A stretch of DNA of 64,000 bases, taken from Bordetella bronchialis. GTDB lineage: Bacteria; Pseudomonadota; Gammaproteobacteria; Burkholderiales; Burkholderiaceae_B. A program made the position numbers and the translations under genes. The notes under the pieces were generated by a model. It saw nothing but the letters and a program-made list of their open reading frames with translations, was not told the DNA's origin and made no database searches. The stretch is from positions 3,844,001 through 3,908,000 of the forward strand of contig NZ_CP016170.1 in NCBI RefSeq assembly GCF_001676705.1. Reading direction: 5' to 3'. Shown here one piece after another: positions 53,295 to 60,931 of this stretch. Every line of letters begins with the position of its first letter. Within the stretch, counting starts at the first letter, position 1.

Positions 53295-53924
53295 TCATCG
53301 CCGCATGGGCTGCCAGTACGGGCCCGTGAACATCAATGGAACGGAAATCGCCAGTGCGTTGAACGCAATGAGCGATCCGCTGGTCGGCGAGGGCAATAAG
53401 GCCGACCGGCCAAGGCAGGACGGAGAGGTCCCCAGCGCCGGTCCGCATTGGACCTGGAAGTAATCCACGCCCCGGGCGCCGGCGGGCTTGTTGAACGCCA
53501 CCGACACGAAAGCCGTCAGGCCCTCGGTGTCATAGATCTCCGTGTAGCGGATGAAAGCATCGATATCGCCCGTCGTCCGGTGCTGCGTGTACCGCCATTC
53601 GATGAAGGCCAGGCAATTGCCGCCCACCGTGATCTGCACGCCGACCAAGGGCCCGCGCCTGACATCGAAGGTCGCGGGACCTGGATTGGTGACGCAGCCC
53701 GAATACCGGGTTCGTGCCATGGTATAGGTTTCAAAAGAGGAGTTTCGCCAGAGGAATTGCCGCTGCTCGATCTTGTTATCGGGAAACTGGGCCTGGACGT
53801 TTCCGAACCCGCCGGTCCCGGCCAGCAGGATGGCGATCTTGAGGTACATCCATGGTCGCCGCAGGGGCCGCCCGAGCGGCAACGATGCCCGGCGCGCAAG
53901 GGCGGCCCTGTCGGGGGTAGGCAT
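53295..53924 (-). CDS. Exported four-cysteine protein A (unknown function)
   Basis: 209 residues; no family recognised. Basic N-region then MYLKIAILLAGTGGFGNVQAQ, a signal peptide cut near residue 45. The mature part has four cysteines at about 77, 104, 160 and 170 and is rich in beta-type sequence (FIEWRYTQHRTTGDIDAFIRY). Spacing C1-C2 is 26 residues, the same as in the protein at 55190-55723, and both have CG followed by a second Cys and LPSP/LPSK near the end, so they are probably distant paralogues. The C-terminus has a hydrophobic stretch (SLIAFNALAISVPLMF). ATG at 53924 has a perfect AAGGAGA. Converges on the Kdo-transferase-like gene. Confidence 0.75.
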   Translation of the reverse strand: MPTPDRAALARRASLPLGRPLRRPWMYLKIAILLAGTGGFGNVQAQFPDNKIEQRQFLWRNSSFETYTMARTRYSGCVTNPGPATFDVRRGPLVGVQITVGGNCLAFIEWRYTQHRTTGDIDAFIRYTEIYDTEGLTAFVSVAFNKPAGARGVDYFQVQCGPALGTSPSCLGRSALLPSPTSGSLIAFNALAISVPLMFTGPYWQPMRR

Positions 53925-53947
53925 CGCGCTTCTCCTTCAGGGAAGCG
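53925..53947 (-). promoter_or_regulatory. RBS-sequestering hairpin ahead of protein A
   Basis: On the minus strand CGCTTC-CCTGAAGGA-GAAGCG precedes CGATG. The 6-bp stem presents AAGGA of the ribosome-binding site in its loop and pairs the last bases. Could influence translation of the exported protein. Confidence 0.45.
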
Positions 53948-54226
53948 ATACGATCCATCACCCGTCCCCTCGCAGCAATAGCGGCACCGGCGGCATTACG
54001 TCCCGATGCCTGGGTCCGGCGACCTTCGCGGCCGAGCTCGCGAGCCGGCATCGCGCCTTGGCAACGCGGTCGCATGCCTCGCGCCGGGGACGTGCGCCCG
54101 CGACCCACGGAATGCCGGCCGATAGACTTGATCACACGAAATTACGCAGCCAGGCGTGACCGCCGCTTGGAACGCATCGCTTGTACGGGAAACGAATGCC
54201 TCTCTCCTTTTCCGAAGGCAAAGAAG
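53948..54226. other. Divergent intergenic region between exported protein A and the LysM-like gene
   Basis: Together with the hairpin at 53925-53947 this gap is about 300 bases without a gene. It is G+C-rich with a lower-GC patch near 54120-54160. I see no convincing -10/-35 pair on either strand and no repeat; the promoters of both flanking genes must lie here if each is transcribed separately. Confidence 0.4.
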
Positions 54227-54988
54227 ATGACCAACGTGTCGACCGCTTCCCCGCTGAATATGTCCCAGGCGAACCTATCGCCCCCATCCGCGCAATCACG
54301 TAGCGCACTTCCGGCGCAACCGGCCCGGGAGAGCAATGCGGCGCGCGGCGCGGCCGATGCGTTCGAGGCCTATGCCCCGCATTGCCCGCCCCCCACGCGG
54401 GCAGCGGCATCGGGCGGCGTCATCGAGGTAGGGCCGGACGACACCCTATGGAGCATCGCCGGGTGCCGGCTTTGGATGGGAGCGAGCGCGCACCAGATCG
54501 TCGCCTCGCTGGTCCGGGCCAACCCGGACGCGTTCGAACCGGACCGCGGCTTCGGACCCCACCATAAACGCCTGAAGCCCGAGACGACGCGTCTTATCCT
54601 GCCGCCGGCGGCCGATATGCGTGCATTGGACAATAAGGAAGCGGCGGACATCTGCGCCTCGATCGTCCCGGGCGAACAGAATCTCCGCCGGCTGCTGCCC
54701 GAAGACCAGGAATGGGTCTTCGGCGACGATACCCTGGAACGCATCGCCAAGCGCCTGGACGTGGCCGGCGCGACGCTAAACCAGAAAATGGTCGCGCTGT
54801 TCGAGGCCAACCCCACGCTGTTCGATCACGGCAATATGAACCATCTTGAACGCGCCAAGGTGATCACCATGCCCAAGGCGCGGGATGTCCTGGCGATCGA
54901 TGAGCAGTCAGCGGCGAGCACGGTATCGGATCACCGGAAGCGCCTGGCGCCTTCCGCCCAGCATCCTGCCGCGCGGATACCGGGATAA
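54227..54988 (+). CDS. Protein with two LysM/FimV-like modules
   Basis: 253 residues, no close family recognised. Two modules resemble the FimV/LysM core: module 1 about 64-135 (VGPDDTLWSIAG, SLVRANPDAFEPD, TTRLILPPAADM) and module 2 about 160-224 (FGDDTLERIAKRLDV, LFEANPTLFDHGNMNHLE, AKVITMPK). Such modules bind peptidoglycan or act as scaffolds at polar sites, usually in large membrane proteins. No signal peptide or membrane helix is visible; instead residues 1-60 are Ser/Ala/Pro-rich, looking disordered. ATG 54227 has GAAGG eight bases upstream. Stands between two exported four-cysteine proteins. Could be cytosolic, or exported by a non-Sec route. Confidence 0.65.
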   Translation: MTNVSTASPLNMSQANLSPPSAQSRSALPAQPARESNAARGAADAFEAYAPHCPPPTRAAASGGVIEVGPDDTLWSIAGCRLWMGASAHQIVASLVRANPDAFEPDRGFGPHHKRLKPETTRLILPPAADMRALDNKEAADICASIVPGEQNLRRLLPEDQEWVFGDDTLERIAKRLDVAGATLNQKMVALFEANPTLFDHGNMNHLERAKVITMPKARDVLAIDEQSAASTVSDHRKRLAPSAQHPAARIPG

Positions 54989-55189
54989 CGCCTGCTCACC
55001 GAAGATTACGCCGCGCCCGGCAGCACGCGCGAAGAAGCGGCCATTAAGATCGGCTACGGTGATCCGGACGAAGGCTGTCCATGCGGCCCGGGCAAGTGCT
55101 TCGGCGGCGGCCGAGGGCAGCGGCTCACCGGCCGACGCACACACCCGCGCGCATCAAGCGCCGCCCACAACCCGCCACAGGCAGCCACA

Positions 55190-55723
55190 ATGAAGGTCTA
55201 TCGACGGTCTACAGTCCTGGTCTTCCTGGCGCTTTTCTTCTCGTCTTCCGATGCGGCGTCGACCATCAATATCTTCTTCAGCAACGATACGCCGTTCGAC
55301 TTCACCATCAAGCCAAGCGCGGCCAATTACTGCATAGACGACTTCGATACGGAGCCGTTCACCCTTTCTTCACGAGGGAATCGCACTTACTACGCGACCG
55401 TGCAGGACGATTGCGACAACGCCAACATCACATTCGACTATTCGCAAACCTACAATCCCGTACCCGCCGAAAACGCCCGCGCGATCATTGGCACGCTGAC
55501 GTACCAGCATTTTCAGCAGGGCGCGGATTGGAAGGCGGAACTGCACATGCAACTGACGCCGCCTGTCGCCGATCCGAAGCTGGTCTTGTTCAGGACCGCG
55601 TGTGGGGACAAATTCCTGTATTGCGGGAGCGCGCCGGTGACACTGCCCTCCAAGAATTTTTTCGCCAGCTTCACCGTCATCCCCGTGGTGGTCACGTGGG
55701 GACTTGGCGCGCTGACTCGCTAG
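55190..55723 (+). CDS. Exported four-cysteine protein B (unknown function)
   Basis: 177 residues; no family recognised. Signal peptide about 1-23 (VYRRSTVLVFLALFFSSSDA), then an Asn/Thr/Phe-rich domain. Cysteines at about 48, 75, 138 and 145; the 26-residue C1-C2 spacing and the CGDKFLYC...LPS end match protein A. It starts SNDTPFDFTI, where A has RNSSFETYTM. A hydrophobic C-terminus (FTVIPVVVTWGLGAL) is shared in position with A. GC is lower than in neighbouring genes. The ATG at 55190 has only a weak CAGG upstream. Downstream it converges on dnaB. Confidence 0.72.
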   Translation: MKVYRRSTVLVFLALFFSSSDAASTINIFFSNDTPFDFTIKPSAANYCIDDFDTEPFTLSSRGNRTYYATVQDDCDNANITFDYSQTYNPVPAENARAIIGTLTYQHFQQGADWKAELHMQLTPPVADPKLVLFRTACGDKFLYCGSAPVTLPSKNFFASFTVIPVVVTWGLGALTR

Positions 55724-55770
55724 CGCGGCGCCTGAAGCGCGGCAAGCGCGCGGCGCGAGGCCGCGGCGTA

Positions 55771-57162
55771 TCAATACTGTGTGCCGGCGGTAAAGTTCAG
55801 GAAGCGCGTGCTCATGCCCTGGAAAGTCAGGCGCACGGTGCCGATGGGACCGTTACGCTGCTTGCCGATAATGATCTCGGCCGTGCCCTTGTCGGGCGAA
55901 TCGGGGTTGTAGACCTCGTCCCGGTAAATGAACAGGATCACGTCCGCGTCCTGCTCGATGGCGCCGGATTCGCGCAGGTCGCTCATCACCGGCCGCTTGT
56001 TGGGCCGCTGTTCCAGGCTTCGGTTCAACTGCGACAAGCCGATCAGCGGGCAGTTCAGCTCCTTGGCCAGGCCCTTCAGCGAACGGCTGATTTCAGAGAT
56101 TTCCGTGGCGCGGTTTTCGCTGCCGCCGCCACCGTTTCCGGACATCAGCTGGATATAGTCGATGATGATCAAGCCCAGCTGGCCGCATTGGCGTGCCAGC
56201 CGGCGCGCGCGCGCGCGCACTTCCATGGGGCTCAGCGCGGGCGTCTCGTCGATGTAGACCTGCGCATCCTGCATCAATTGCACGGCGTGCGTGACGCGCG
56301 GCCAGTCCTCCGCGATAAGCTTGCCGGTCCGCATGCGGTGCTGGTCCAGCATGCCGACGGAGCCCAGCATACGCATCGCCAGCTGCACGGCGCCCATTTC
56401 CATGGAGAACACCGCCACCGGCAGGCCCTGCTCGATGGCGACGTGCTCGCCGATGTTCATGGAAAACGAGGTCTTGCCCATGGAGGGCCGGCCCGCCACG
56501 ATGACGAGGTCGCCGGGCTGCAGGCCGGACGTCATCTTGTCCAGGTCGGTGAAGCCGGTGGGCACGCCCGTCACGTCGGACTCGGTATCGCGGTGGTAGA
56601 GCTCGTCGATGCGTTCCACCACCTGCGTCAGGAGCGGCTGGATCTCCTGGAAACCCGCCGCCCCGCGCGCGCCTTCCTGCGCGATCTTGAACACCTTGGA
56701 CTCGGCTTCGTCCAGGATCTGGCGGGCTTCCTTGCCCTGCGGGTTCAGGGCGGCGGCGGCAATCTCGTCCGAGATGGTCACAAGCTTGCGCAGCGTGGCA
56801 CGCTCGCGGACGATCTCGGCATAACGGCGGATATTGGCCGCCGACGGCGTGTTGTGCGCCAGGGAATTCAGGTATGCGATGCCGCCGACATCGTCGGACT
56901 TGCCGGCGCTGACCAGCGATTCGTGCACCGTGATCACATCGGCCGGCCGCGCCAGTCCGATCAAGCGGGCGATATGCTGCCATATCAGGCGGTGGTCGTG
57001 CCGATAGAAGTCCTCTTCTATCAACACGTCGGCGATGCGATCCCAGGCGGCGTTATCCAGCAGCAGGCCGCCCAGCACGGATTGCTCCGCCTCGATCGAA
57101 TGCGGCGGAACGCGCAAATAGTCGAGCGTACTGTCGGCTTGGGAATTCATAGGTTCATTCAT
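55771..57162 (-). CDS. dnaB: Replicative DNA helicase DnaB
   Basis: Hexameric replicative helicase, 463 residues. N-terminal helical DnaB-N domain (IEAEQSVLGGLLLDNAAWDR), linker, and RecA-like C-domain with Walker A GRPSMGKTSFSMNI near residue 212, VFSMEMGAVQLAMRML, Walker B LIIIDYIQLM near 300, and SRSLKGLAKELNCPLIGLSQLNRSLEQR. No intein. ATG at 57162 overlaps the preceding kinase-fold gene stop as ATGA. Convergent with the exported protein B gene. Confidence 0.97.
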   Translation of the reverse strand: MNEPMNSQADSTLDYLRVPPHSIEAEQSVLGGLLLDNAAWDRIADVLIEEDFYRHDHRLIWQHIARLIGLARPADVITVHESLVSAGKSDDVGGIAYLNSLAHNTPSAANIRRYAEIVRERATLRKLVTISDEIAAAALNPQGKEARQILDEAESKVFKIAQEGARGAAGFQEIQPLLTQVVERIDELYHRDTESDVTGVPTGFTDLDKMTSGLQPGDLVIVAGRPSMGKTSFSMNIGEHVAIEQGLPVAVFSMEMGAVQLAMRMLGSVGMLDQHRMRTGKLIAEDWPRVTHAVQLMQDAQVYIDETPALSPMEVRARARRLARQCGQLGLIIIDYIQLMSGNGGGGSENRATEISEISRSLKGLAKELNCPLIGLSQLNRSLEQRPNKRPVMSDLRESGAIEQDADVILFIYRDEVYNPDSPDKGTAEIIIGKQRNGPIGTVRLTFQGMSTRFLNFTAGTQY

Positions 57163-57983
57163 GGTCGCAACGTATCGGCAACACGGAAAAATCCCTGGAT
57201 ATCGCGCGACGGCAACCAGCCCAGCAGCGGCCGCAAGGGCCAGGCCACCCCGCGCAGGAACCGGCCCAGCCGCAGCAGGCGGGCGCGCACTTCAGGATCC
57301 GGATTGACCTCGAAGTACGACGCCAGCATAACCTGTCCCAGCCGGGGCATGATGGCCACCGCCAGTTTGCGCATCGACAGCACCGAGGCCACCATCTGGA
57401 ACAGGTCGTAGGCCTGGGCCAGCGGCGGGGACAGGGCCTCGCCGATGTTCTCTTCGAAATCGATGCGCCACATCTCGTCGCCGCGCATGGTCAGGTTGCG
57501 GATCTGCGCCCCGCCGTGGCAAAAGCCGCGCTTGTGGAATTCGGCCAGGTCGCGGCCCGCCTGCGCCGCCAGGGCGATGCGGCGCTCGTCGCTGCCATGG
57601 CGCATCAGGGCATTCAGATCGGTGCCCACGTGCTCCAGCACCAGCAGGCCCGGTTCGTGGTACCAGATATCCGGCACCCGGCAATCGGCCTGGCGCAACT
57701 GCCGCAAGCGTTCGGCTTCGTAATCCACCCCATTGCGTAGCAGGACGCGGGGATTGGGGAATTCACCCAGGACCAGCCGGCAACCCAGGGCCAGCAGCGC
57801 CGCGCGGGCATAGCGCAGCGCATAGCTGACGGCCCCCCGCACGCTGGCACGGCGGTATTTCACCACGCACCAGACCCCGTCGATCCTGACTTCGTCGACG
57901 GGCGGCAAGGGCGTCTGCTTGGCCCGCGCCAGCCAATCGCGCAGGCCAGGGGGCGGATTGTCGTGTTCAGGCGACGACGTCAA
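57159..57983 (-). CDS. Kinase-fold protein without the usual catalytic Asp
   Basis: 274 residues of the RIO/LPS-kinase-like fold. Hinge-like LLVLEHVGTDLNALM (about 113-127); the catalytic loop reads FCHGGAQIRNLTM (about 154-166) where most such kinases have HxD; the metal loop is WRIDFEENIG (about 172-181). A lysine in WCVVKYRR could be the ATP-binding one. A conserved C-terminal helical part has basic patches. It could be a pseudokinase, or use another residue. TTG start at 57983 has GAAGG seven bases upstream. Its stop overlaps dnaB; related genes next to dnaB occur in other betaproteobacteria. Confidence 0.72.
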   Translation of the reverse strand: MTSSPEHDNPPPGLRDWLARAKQTPLPPVDEVRIDGVWCVVKYRRASVRGAVSYALRYARAALLALGCRLVLGEFPNPRVLLRNGVDYEAERLRQLRQADCRVPDIWYHEPGLLVLEHVGTDLNALMRHGSDERRIALAAQAGRDLAEFHKRGFCHGGAQIRNLTMRGDEMWRIDFEENIGEALSPPLAQAYDLFQMVASVLSMRKLAVAIMPRLGQVMLASYFEVNPDPEVRARLLRLGRFLRGVAWPLRPLLGWLPSRDIQGFFRVADTLRP

Positions 57984-58047
57984 GCGCGGACCTTCGATAA
58001 AGGGACGTAAAAGGACGCGCCGCCCGGCGCGCCAGGATCCGGCGGCG

Positions 58048-58077
58048 AAAAAAAGCCGGCACCAGGCCGGCTTTTTT
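58048..58077. terminator. Bidirectional rho-independent terminator after rplI
   Basis: GCCGGC (58055-58060)-ACCAG-GCCGGC (58066-58071) is flanked by seven A on the left (58048-58054) and six T on the right. It terminates the minus-strand ribosomal operon and can act on plus-strand transcripts too. The following kinase-fold gene starts at 57983. Confidence 0.9.
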
Positions 58078-58163
58078 GTTGCCGTATGCGGACGGGCGTA
58101 TGCGATGCGCGCCCCGCGCACCAGGCGGCGGGGAAACGCACAGCCCCGGCAGCGCGAGGGGCA

Positions 58164-58619
58164 TCAGGCGATGTCGCCCTCGACCACCACGGTGATTTCC
58201 GCCACGACGTCGGCGTGCAGCCCGACTTGCACCGGGTATTCGCCGACAGCCTTCAGCGGGCCGGCGGGCAGGCGGACGTTGGACTTTTCCACCGATTCGA
58301 AACCCGCCTTGTGCAGGGCTTCCATGATGTCGGCGCTGGTCACCGAGCCAAACAGACGGCCGTCGACGCCGGCCTTCTGCTGGATCTTGACCTGCTGGCC
58401 GTTCAGGCGCTCGCCCACGCTTTGGGCCGCGGCCAGCTTTTCAGCCTGGGCCTTTTCGAGTTCGGCGCGACGCGCTTCGAACGCTTCCAGGACCTTGGGC
58501 GTGACGCGCTGGGCCATCTTCTGGGGGATCAGGTAATTGCGGGCGTAACCGTCACGAACGCGGACTTTGTCGCCCAGATTACCCTTGCCGGGGACTTTTT
58601 CGAGCAGGATCACTTCCAT
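58164..58619 (-). CDS. rplI: 50S ribosomal protein L9
   Basis: 151-residue L9: N-terminal domain [20 protein letters not shown] with [12 protein letters not shown], a central coiled helix, and the C-terminal domain ([14 protein letters not shown]). Last gene of rpsF-priB-rpsR-rplI. GGAG-like sequence lies before the ATG. Confidence 0.98.
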   Translation of the reverse strand: MEVILLEKVPGKGNLGDKVRVRDGYARNYLIPQKMAQRVTPKVLEAFEARRAELEKAQAEKLAAAQSVGERLNGQQVKIQQKAGVDGRLFGSVTSADIMEALHKAGFESVEKSNVRLPAGPLKAVGEYPVQVGLHADVVAEITVVVEGDIA

Positions 58620-58632
58620 GGCGATCTCCGGA

Positions 58633-58905
58633 TCAATTGTGGTTGTCGGTGTAGGGCAACAGCGCCAGGAAGCGCGCGCGCTTGATGGCGGTGTCCAGCT
58701 GGCGCTGGTAGTGCGCCTTCGTGCCGGTCAGGCGGGCCGGGATGATCTTGCCGTTTTCCTGGATGAAATCGCGCAGCGTATCCAGATCCTTGTAGTCGAT
58801 CTCTTCCACGCCGGCCGCCGTGAAGCGGCAGAACTTGCGGCGCTTGAACAGCGGATTCTGCTGCGTGAACTTGCGTTTTTCCTTGCGCTTACCGAAGAAA
58901 GCCAT
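58633..58905 (-). CDS. rpsR: 30S ribosomal protein S18
   Basis: 90-residue S18; [41 protein letters not shown] and [16 protein letters not shown] are family-typical. A single cysteine remains in FCRF, so it is a C-minus-like zinc-free type. Thirteen bases before rplI on the minus strand. In E. coli S6-S18 can bind the rpsF leader RNA. Confidence 0.98.
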   Translation of the reverse strand: MAFFGKRKEKRKFTQQNPLFKRRKFCRFTAAGVEEIDYKDLDTLRDFIQENGKIIPARLTGTKAHYQRQLDTAIKRARFLALLPYTDNHN

Positions 58906-59003
58906 GATGTGCCTCTTGAATTTGTCCGGGTACGTCGACCCGTAATCCTTGCCTATGCAGGGGTTCCCTGCCCGTCGTTCCTGTGCCGGTGTCCGCGCGG
59001 CCC

Positions 59004-59321
59004 TCAGGCCACCAGCGGATCCTGGCCGGCCGGCAACCTGACCACGCGCTGCATATGCAGCTTGAGCTTGACCGCGCCCTGGCGGACCGGTGCCAGGAAG
59101 CCTTGCACCTGCAGCGATGTGCCGAGCTGGATATCGGCCAGCATCAGCGCCAGATCGCCCATCGCCACTGCCTGTATCGTCAGCTCGACGCGGCGCGGAT
59201 GGCCTGCCTCGATGACTTCCGATGCATGTTCCAGCAGCATTTCCAGTACGGGAATGCCGGCCGGGGTGTGGCGCAGCGGTTCTCTTTCAAGAACCTGGGC
59301 GCTCAACGCTGTTTCATTCAT
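59004..59321 (-). CDS. priB: Primosomal replication protein PriB
   Basis: A 105-residue OB-fold protein (PriB, primosomal protein N) that helps PriA restart replication forks. [43 protein letters not shown] and [25 protein letters not shown] fit the family. Between rpsF and rpsR as usual in beta- and gammaproteobacteria. Confidence 0.95.
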   Translation of the reverse strand: MNETALSAQVLEREPLRHTPAGIPVLEMLLEHASEVIEAGHPRRVELTIQAVAMGDLALMLADIQLGTSLQVQGFLAPVRQGAVKLKLHMQRVVRLPAGQDPLVA

Positions 59322-59386
59322 CGCTTGCCGGGCGCGCCGGTTTGCCGATACGGCGGGCGGAACGTCCTGCCGTGTGTGTGATCCGG

Positions 59387-59761
59387 TTACTCAGCCGGCG
59401 TGGCAGCCGCTTCCGCGGACGCCTTGCGGGCTTCTTCACGCTCGACCGACTTCATCATGATCGACGGGCCGGTCTGGGCCTTCTTGGTCTTGATGACCAG
59501 GTGGCGCAGGACGGCGTCGTTGTAGCGGAAGGAATGCTCCAGCTCGTCCAGGGTGGACTGGCTGCACTCGATGTTCAGGCACACATAGTGGGCCTTGACC
59601 AGCTTCTGGATGGGATAGGCCAGTTGGCGGCGGCCCCAGTCTTCCAGGCGGTGCACGGTACCGCCCTGGCCCGTGACCAGCGCCTGGTACCGCTCGACCA
59701 TGGCGGGCACCTGCTCGCTCTGGTCGGGATGGACAATGAACACTACTTCGTAGTGACGCAT
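59387..59761 (-). CDS. rpsF: 30S ribosomal protein S6
   Basis: 124-residue S6: [46 protein letters not shown] (family has the basic YPI segment), and a Glu/Ala-rich tail. First gene of the operon. The 5' leader of about 175 bases from a strong promoter is longer than needed and has two hairpins. Confidence 0.98.
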   Translation of the reverse strand: MRHYEVVFIVHPDQSEQVPAMVERYQALVTGQGGTVHRLEDWGRRQLAYPIQKLVKAHYVCLNIECSQSTLDELEHSFRYNDAVLRHLVIKTKKAQTGPSIMMKSVEREEARKASAEAAATPAE

Positions 59762-59780
59762 GGGTAAAACTCCTAGTGGA

Positions 59781-59817
59781 TGTCCCGTGGGACAGCCCGC
59801 CGCGCTACACCGCGGGC
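59781..59817 (-). promoter_or_regulatory. Two tandem hairpins in the rpsF leader
   Basis: TGTCCCGTGGGACA (59781-59794) and GCCCGC...GCGGGC (59795-59800 with 59812-59817) lie 20-56 bases upstream of rpsF. S6-S18 complexes repress their own mRNA through a leader element in many bacteria; this could be it, but the known consensus was not confirmed. Confidence 0.4.
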
Positions 59818-59942
59818 GCCATCCAACATGCCGGGCCGGATTGCCACGGCGATTTGCCGCGCCAATGCCACGCTAATGCCACGCCAAATCGCATGTCGAA
59901 TGACAGCCAACCGTGATAGACGGTCGAGCAGGAAAGCTTTCG

Positions 59943-59971
59943 ATTATCGCCGGAATTGCCTGATTGTGCAA
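59943..59971 (-). promoter_or_regulatory. Sigma70-type promoter of the rpsF operon
   Basis: On the minus strand TTGCAC (59971-59966) and GATAAT (59948-59943) are 17 bases apart. It lies between folE2 and rpsF and reads toward rpsF, giving a leader of about 175 bases. Confidence 0.75.
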
Positions 59972-59980
59972 GCGCACAAT
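59963..59980. promoter_or_regulatory. 18-bp dyad overlapping the rpsF -35 box
   Basis: ATTGTGC-AAGC-GCACAAT is a perfect 7-bp inverted repeat with a four-base spacer. It overlaps the -35 hexamer of the rpsF promoter and sits two bases past the folE2 stop. It could be an operator or a folE2 end hairpin; no T-run follows. Confidence 0.5.
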
Positions 59981-59982
59981 AC

Positions 59983-60798
59983 TCAGAGGCGGGCCGGGCC
60001 TTCGCCTTCCACCACCGCATAGGCGGAATGGTTGTGGATGGACTCGAAGTTCTCGGCCTCGACGCGGTAGCGCGCCACGCCGGCGCGCACCGACAGGCGT
60101 GCGGCCACGTCGCGCACCAGGTCTTCGACGAACTTGGGATTATCGTAGGCGCGTTCGGTGACGAATTTTTCGTCCGGGCGCTTCAGCAGGCCCCAGACCT
60201 CGCAGGAGCCTTCGTCCTCGATCAGCCGGATCAACTCGTCGACGCCGACCTCGTCGCCGATCAGGGCCGTCACGGTGACATGCGAACGCTGGTTGTGCGC
60301 GCCGTATTCCGATATCGCCTTGGAACAGGGGCAAAGACTGGTCAGCGGTACCTGGACGGTCAGTTCGAATTCCACCTGGTTGCCGGCGGCGCGGGCGGTC
60401 CACTGGATCTCGTAATCCATCAGGCTTTGCACGCCCGACACGGGCGCCGACTTATTGATGAAGTACGGGAACGCCGCCGTGATGTCGCCGCGCTGGGCAT
60501 GCAGCAGGGGCAGCATTTCGCGCGCCATGGCGCGGAAGGCGGCCGGCGTCATGGGCGTGCTGCGGTATTTTTCCAACAAGGCGACGAAGCGGGACATGTG
60601 CGTCCCCTTTTCTTCCGCCGGCAGGGCGACCGTCAGCGTCCAGTTGGCCACCGTGGCCATGGCGCTGCCGTCGGCGGCCTGGACCAGCATGGGATGGCGC
60701 ACCCCGCGTATGCCCACACGCTGGATAGGGATATGCCGCGTATCGGCCGAACTCTGGATGTCCGGCATGACGAGGGCGGAATCGATCGGGGAATTCAT
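59983..60798 (-). CDS. folE2: GTP cyclohydrolase FolE2
   Basis: Type IB GTP cyclohydrolase (COG1469), first step of folate biosynthesis, zinc-independent. 271 residues: [19 protein letters not shown] near residue 22, [23 protein letters not shown] near 155 with the catalytic cysteine, [28 protein letters not shown], and a C-terminal ESIHNHSAY. FolE2 replaces or backs up zinc-dependent FolE. ATG 60798 chosen; an upstream start at 60867 adds untypical residues. Confidence 0.95.
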   Translation of the reverse strand: MNSPIDSALVMPDIQSSADTRHIPIQRVGIRGVRHPMLVQAADGSAMATVANWTLTVALPAEEKGTHMSRFVALLEKYRSTPMTPAAFRAMAREMLPLLHAQRGDITAAFPYFINKSAPVSGVQSLMDYEIQWTARAAGNQVEFELTVQVPLTSLCPCSKAISEYGAHNQRSHVTVTALIGDEVGVDELIRLIEDEGSCEVWGLLKRPDEKFVTERAYDNPKFVEDLVRDVAARLSVRAGVARYRVEAENFESIHNHSAYAVVEGEGPARL

Positions 60799-60816
60799 AG
60801 ATCTGGCCTGTGACAA

Positions 60817-60834
60817 ACGGCGCTTGAGCGCCGT
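60817..60834. repeat. Inverted repeat upstream of folE2
   Basis: ACGGCGCT-TG-AGCGCCGT, a perfect 8-bp inverted repeat, 19-36 bases before the folE2 start codon. It may be an operator or leader hairpin. The -10-like GATAAT lies at 60861-60856 on the minus strand. Confidence 0.45.
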
Positions 60835-60882
60835 CGCGAATGTCGATGGACGAGCATTATCGCCCAAGGGAATTTATCGGTG

Positions 60883-60901
60883 CGGGAAAACCCTTTTCCC
60901 G
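60883..60901 (-). terminator. Possible terminator of dxs
   Basis: CGGGAAAA-CCC-TTTTCCCG is a perfect 8-bp stem, 30 bases after the dxs stop. It contains its own T-run in the second arm but none after it. Confidence 0.4.
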
Positions 60902-60931
60902 ACAGGTCTGCAGGACATGCCTTACCTCGAA

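Noticed and set aside
55190..55723. Aegerolysin-like toxin as the identity of exported protein B
   Set aside because: Opening pattern (Asn-x-Thr, beta-rich) is only loosely similar; four-cysteine framework and length do not fit well enough.
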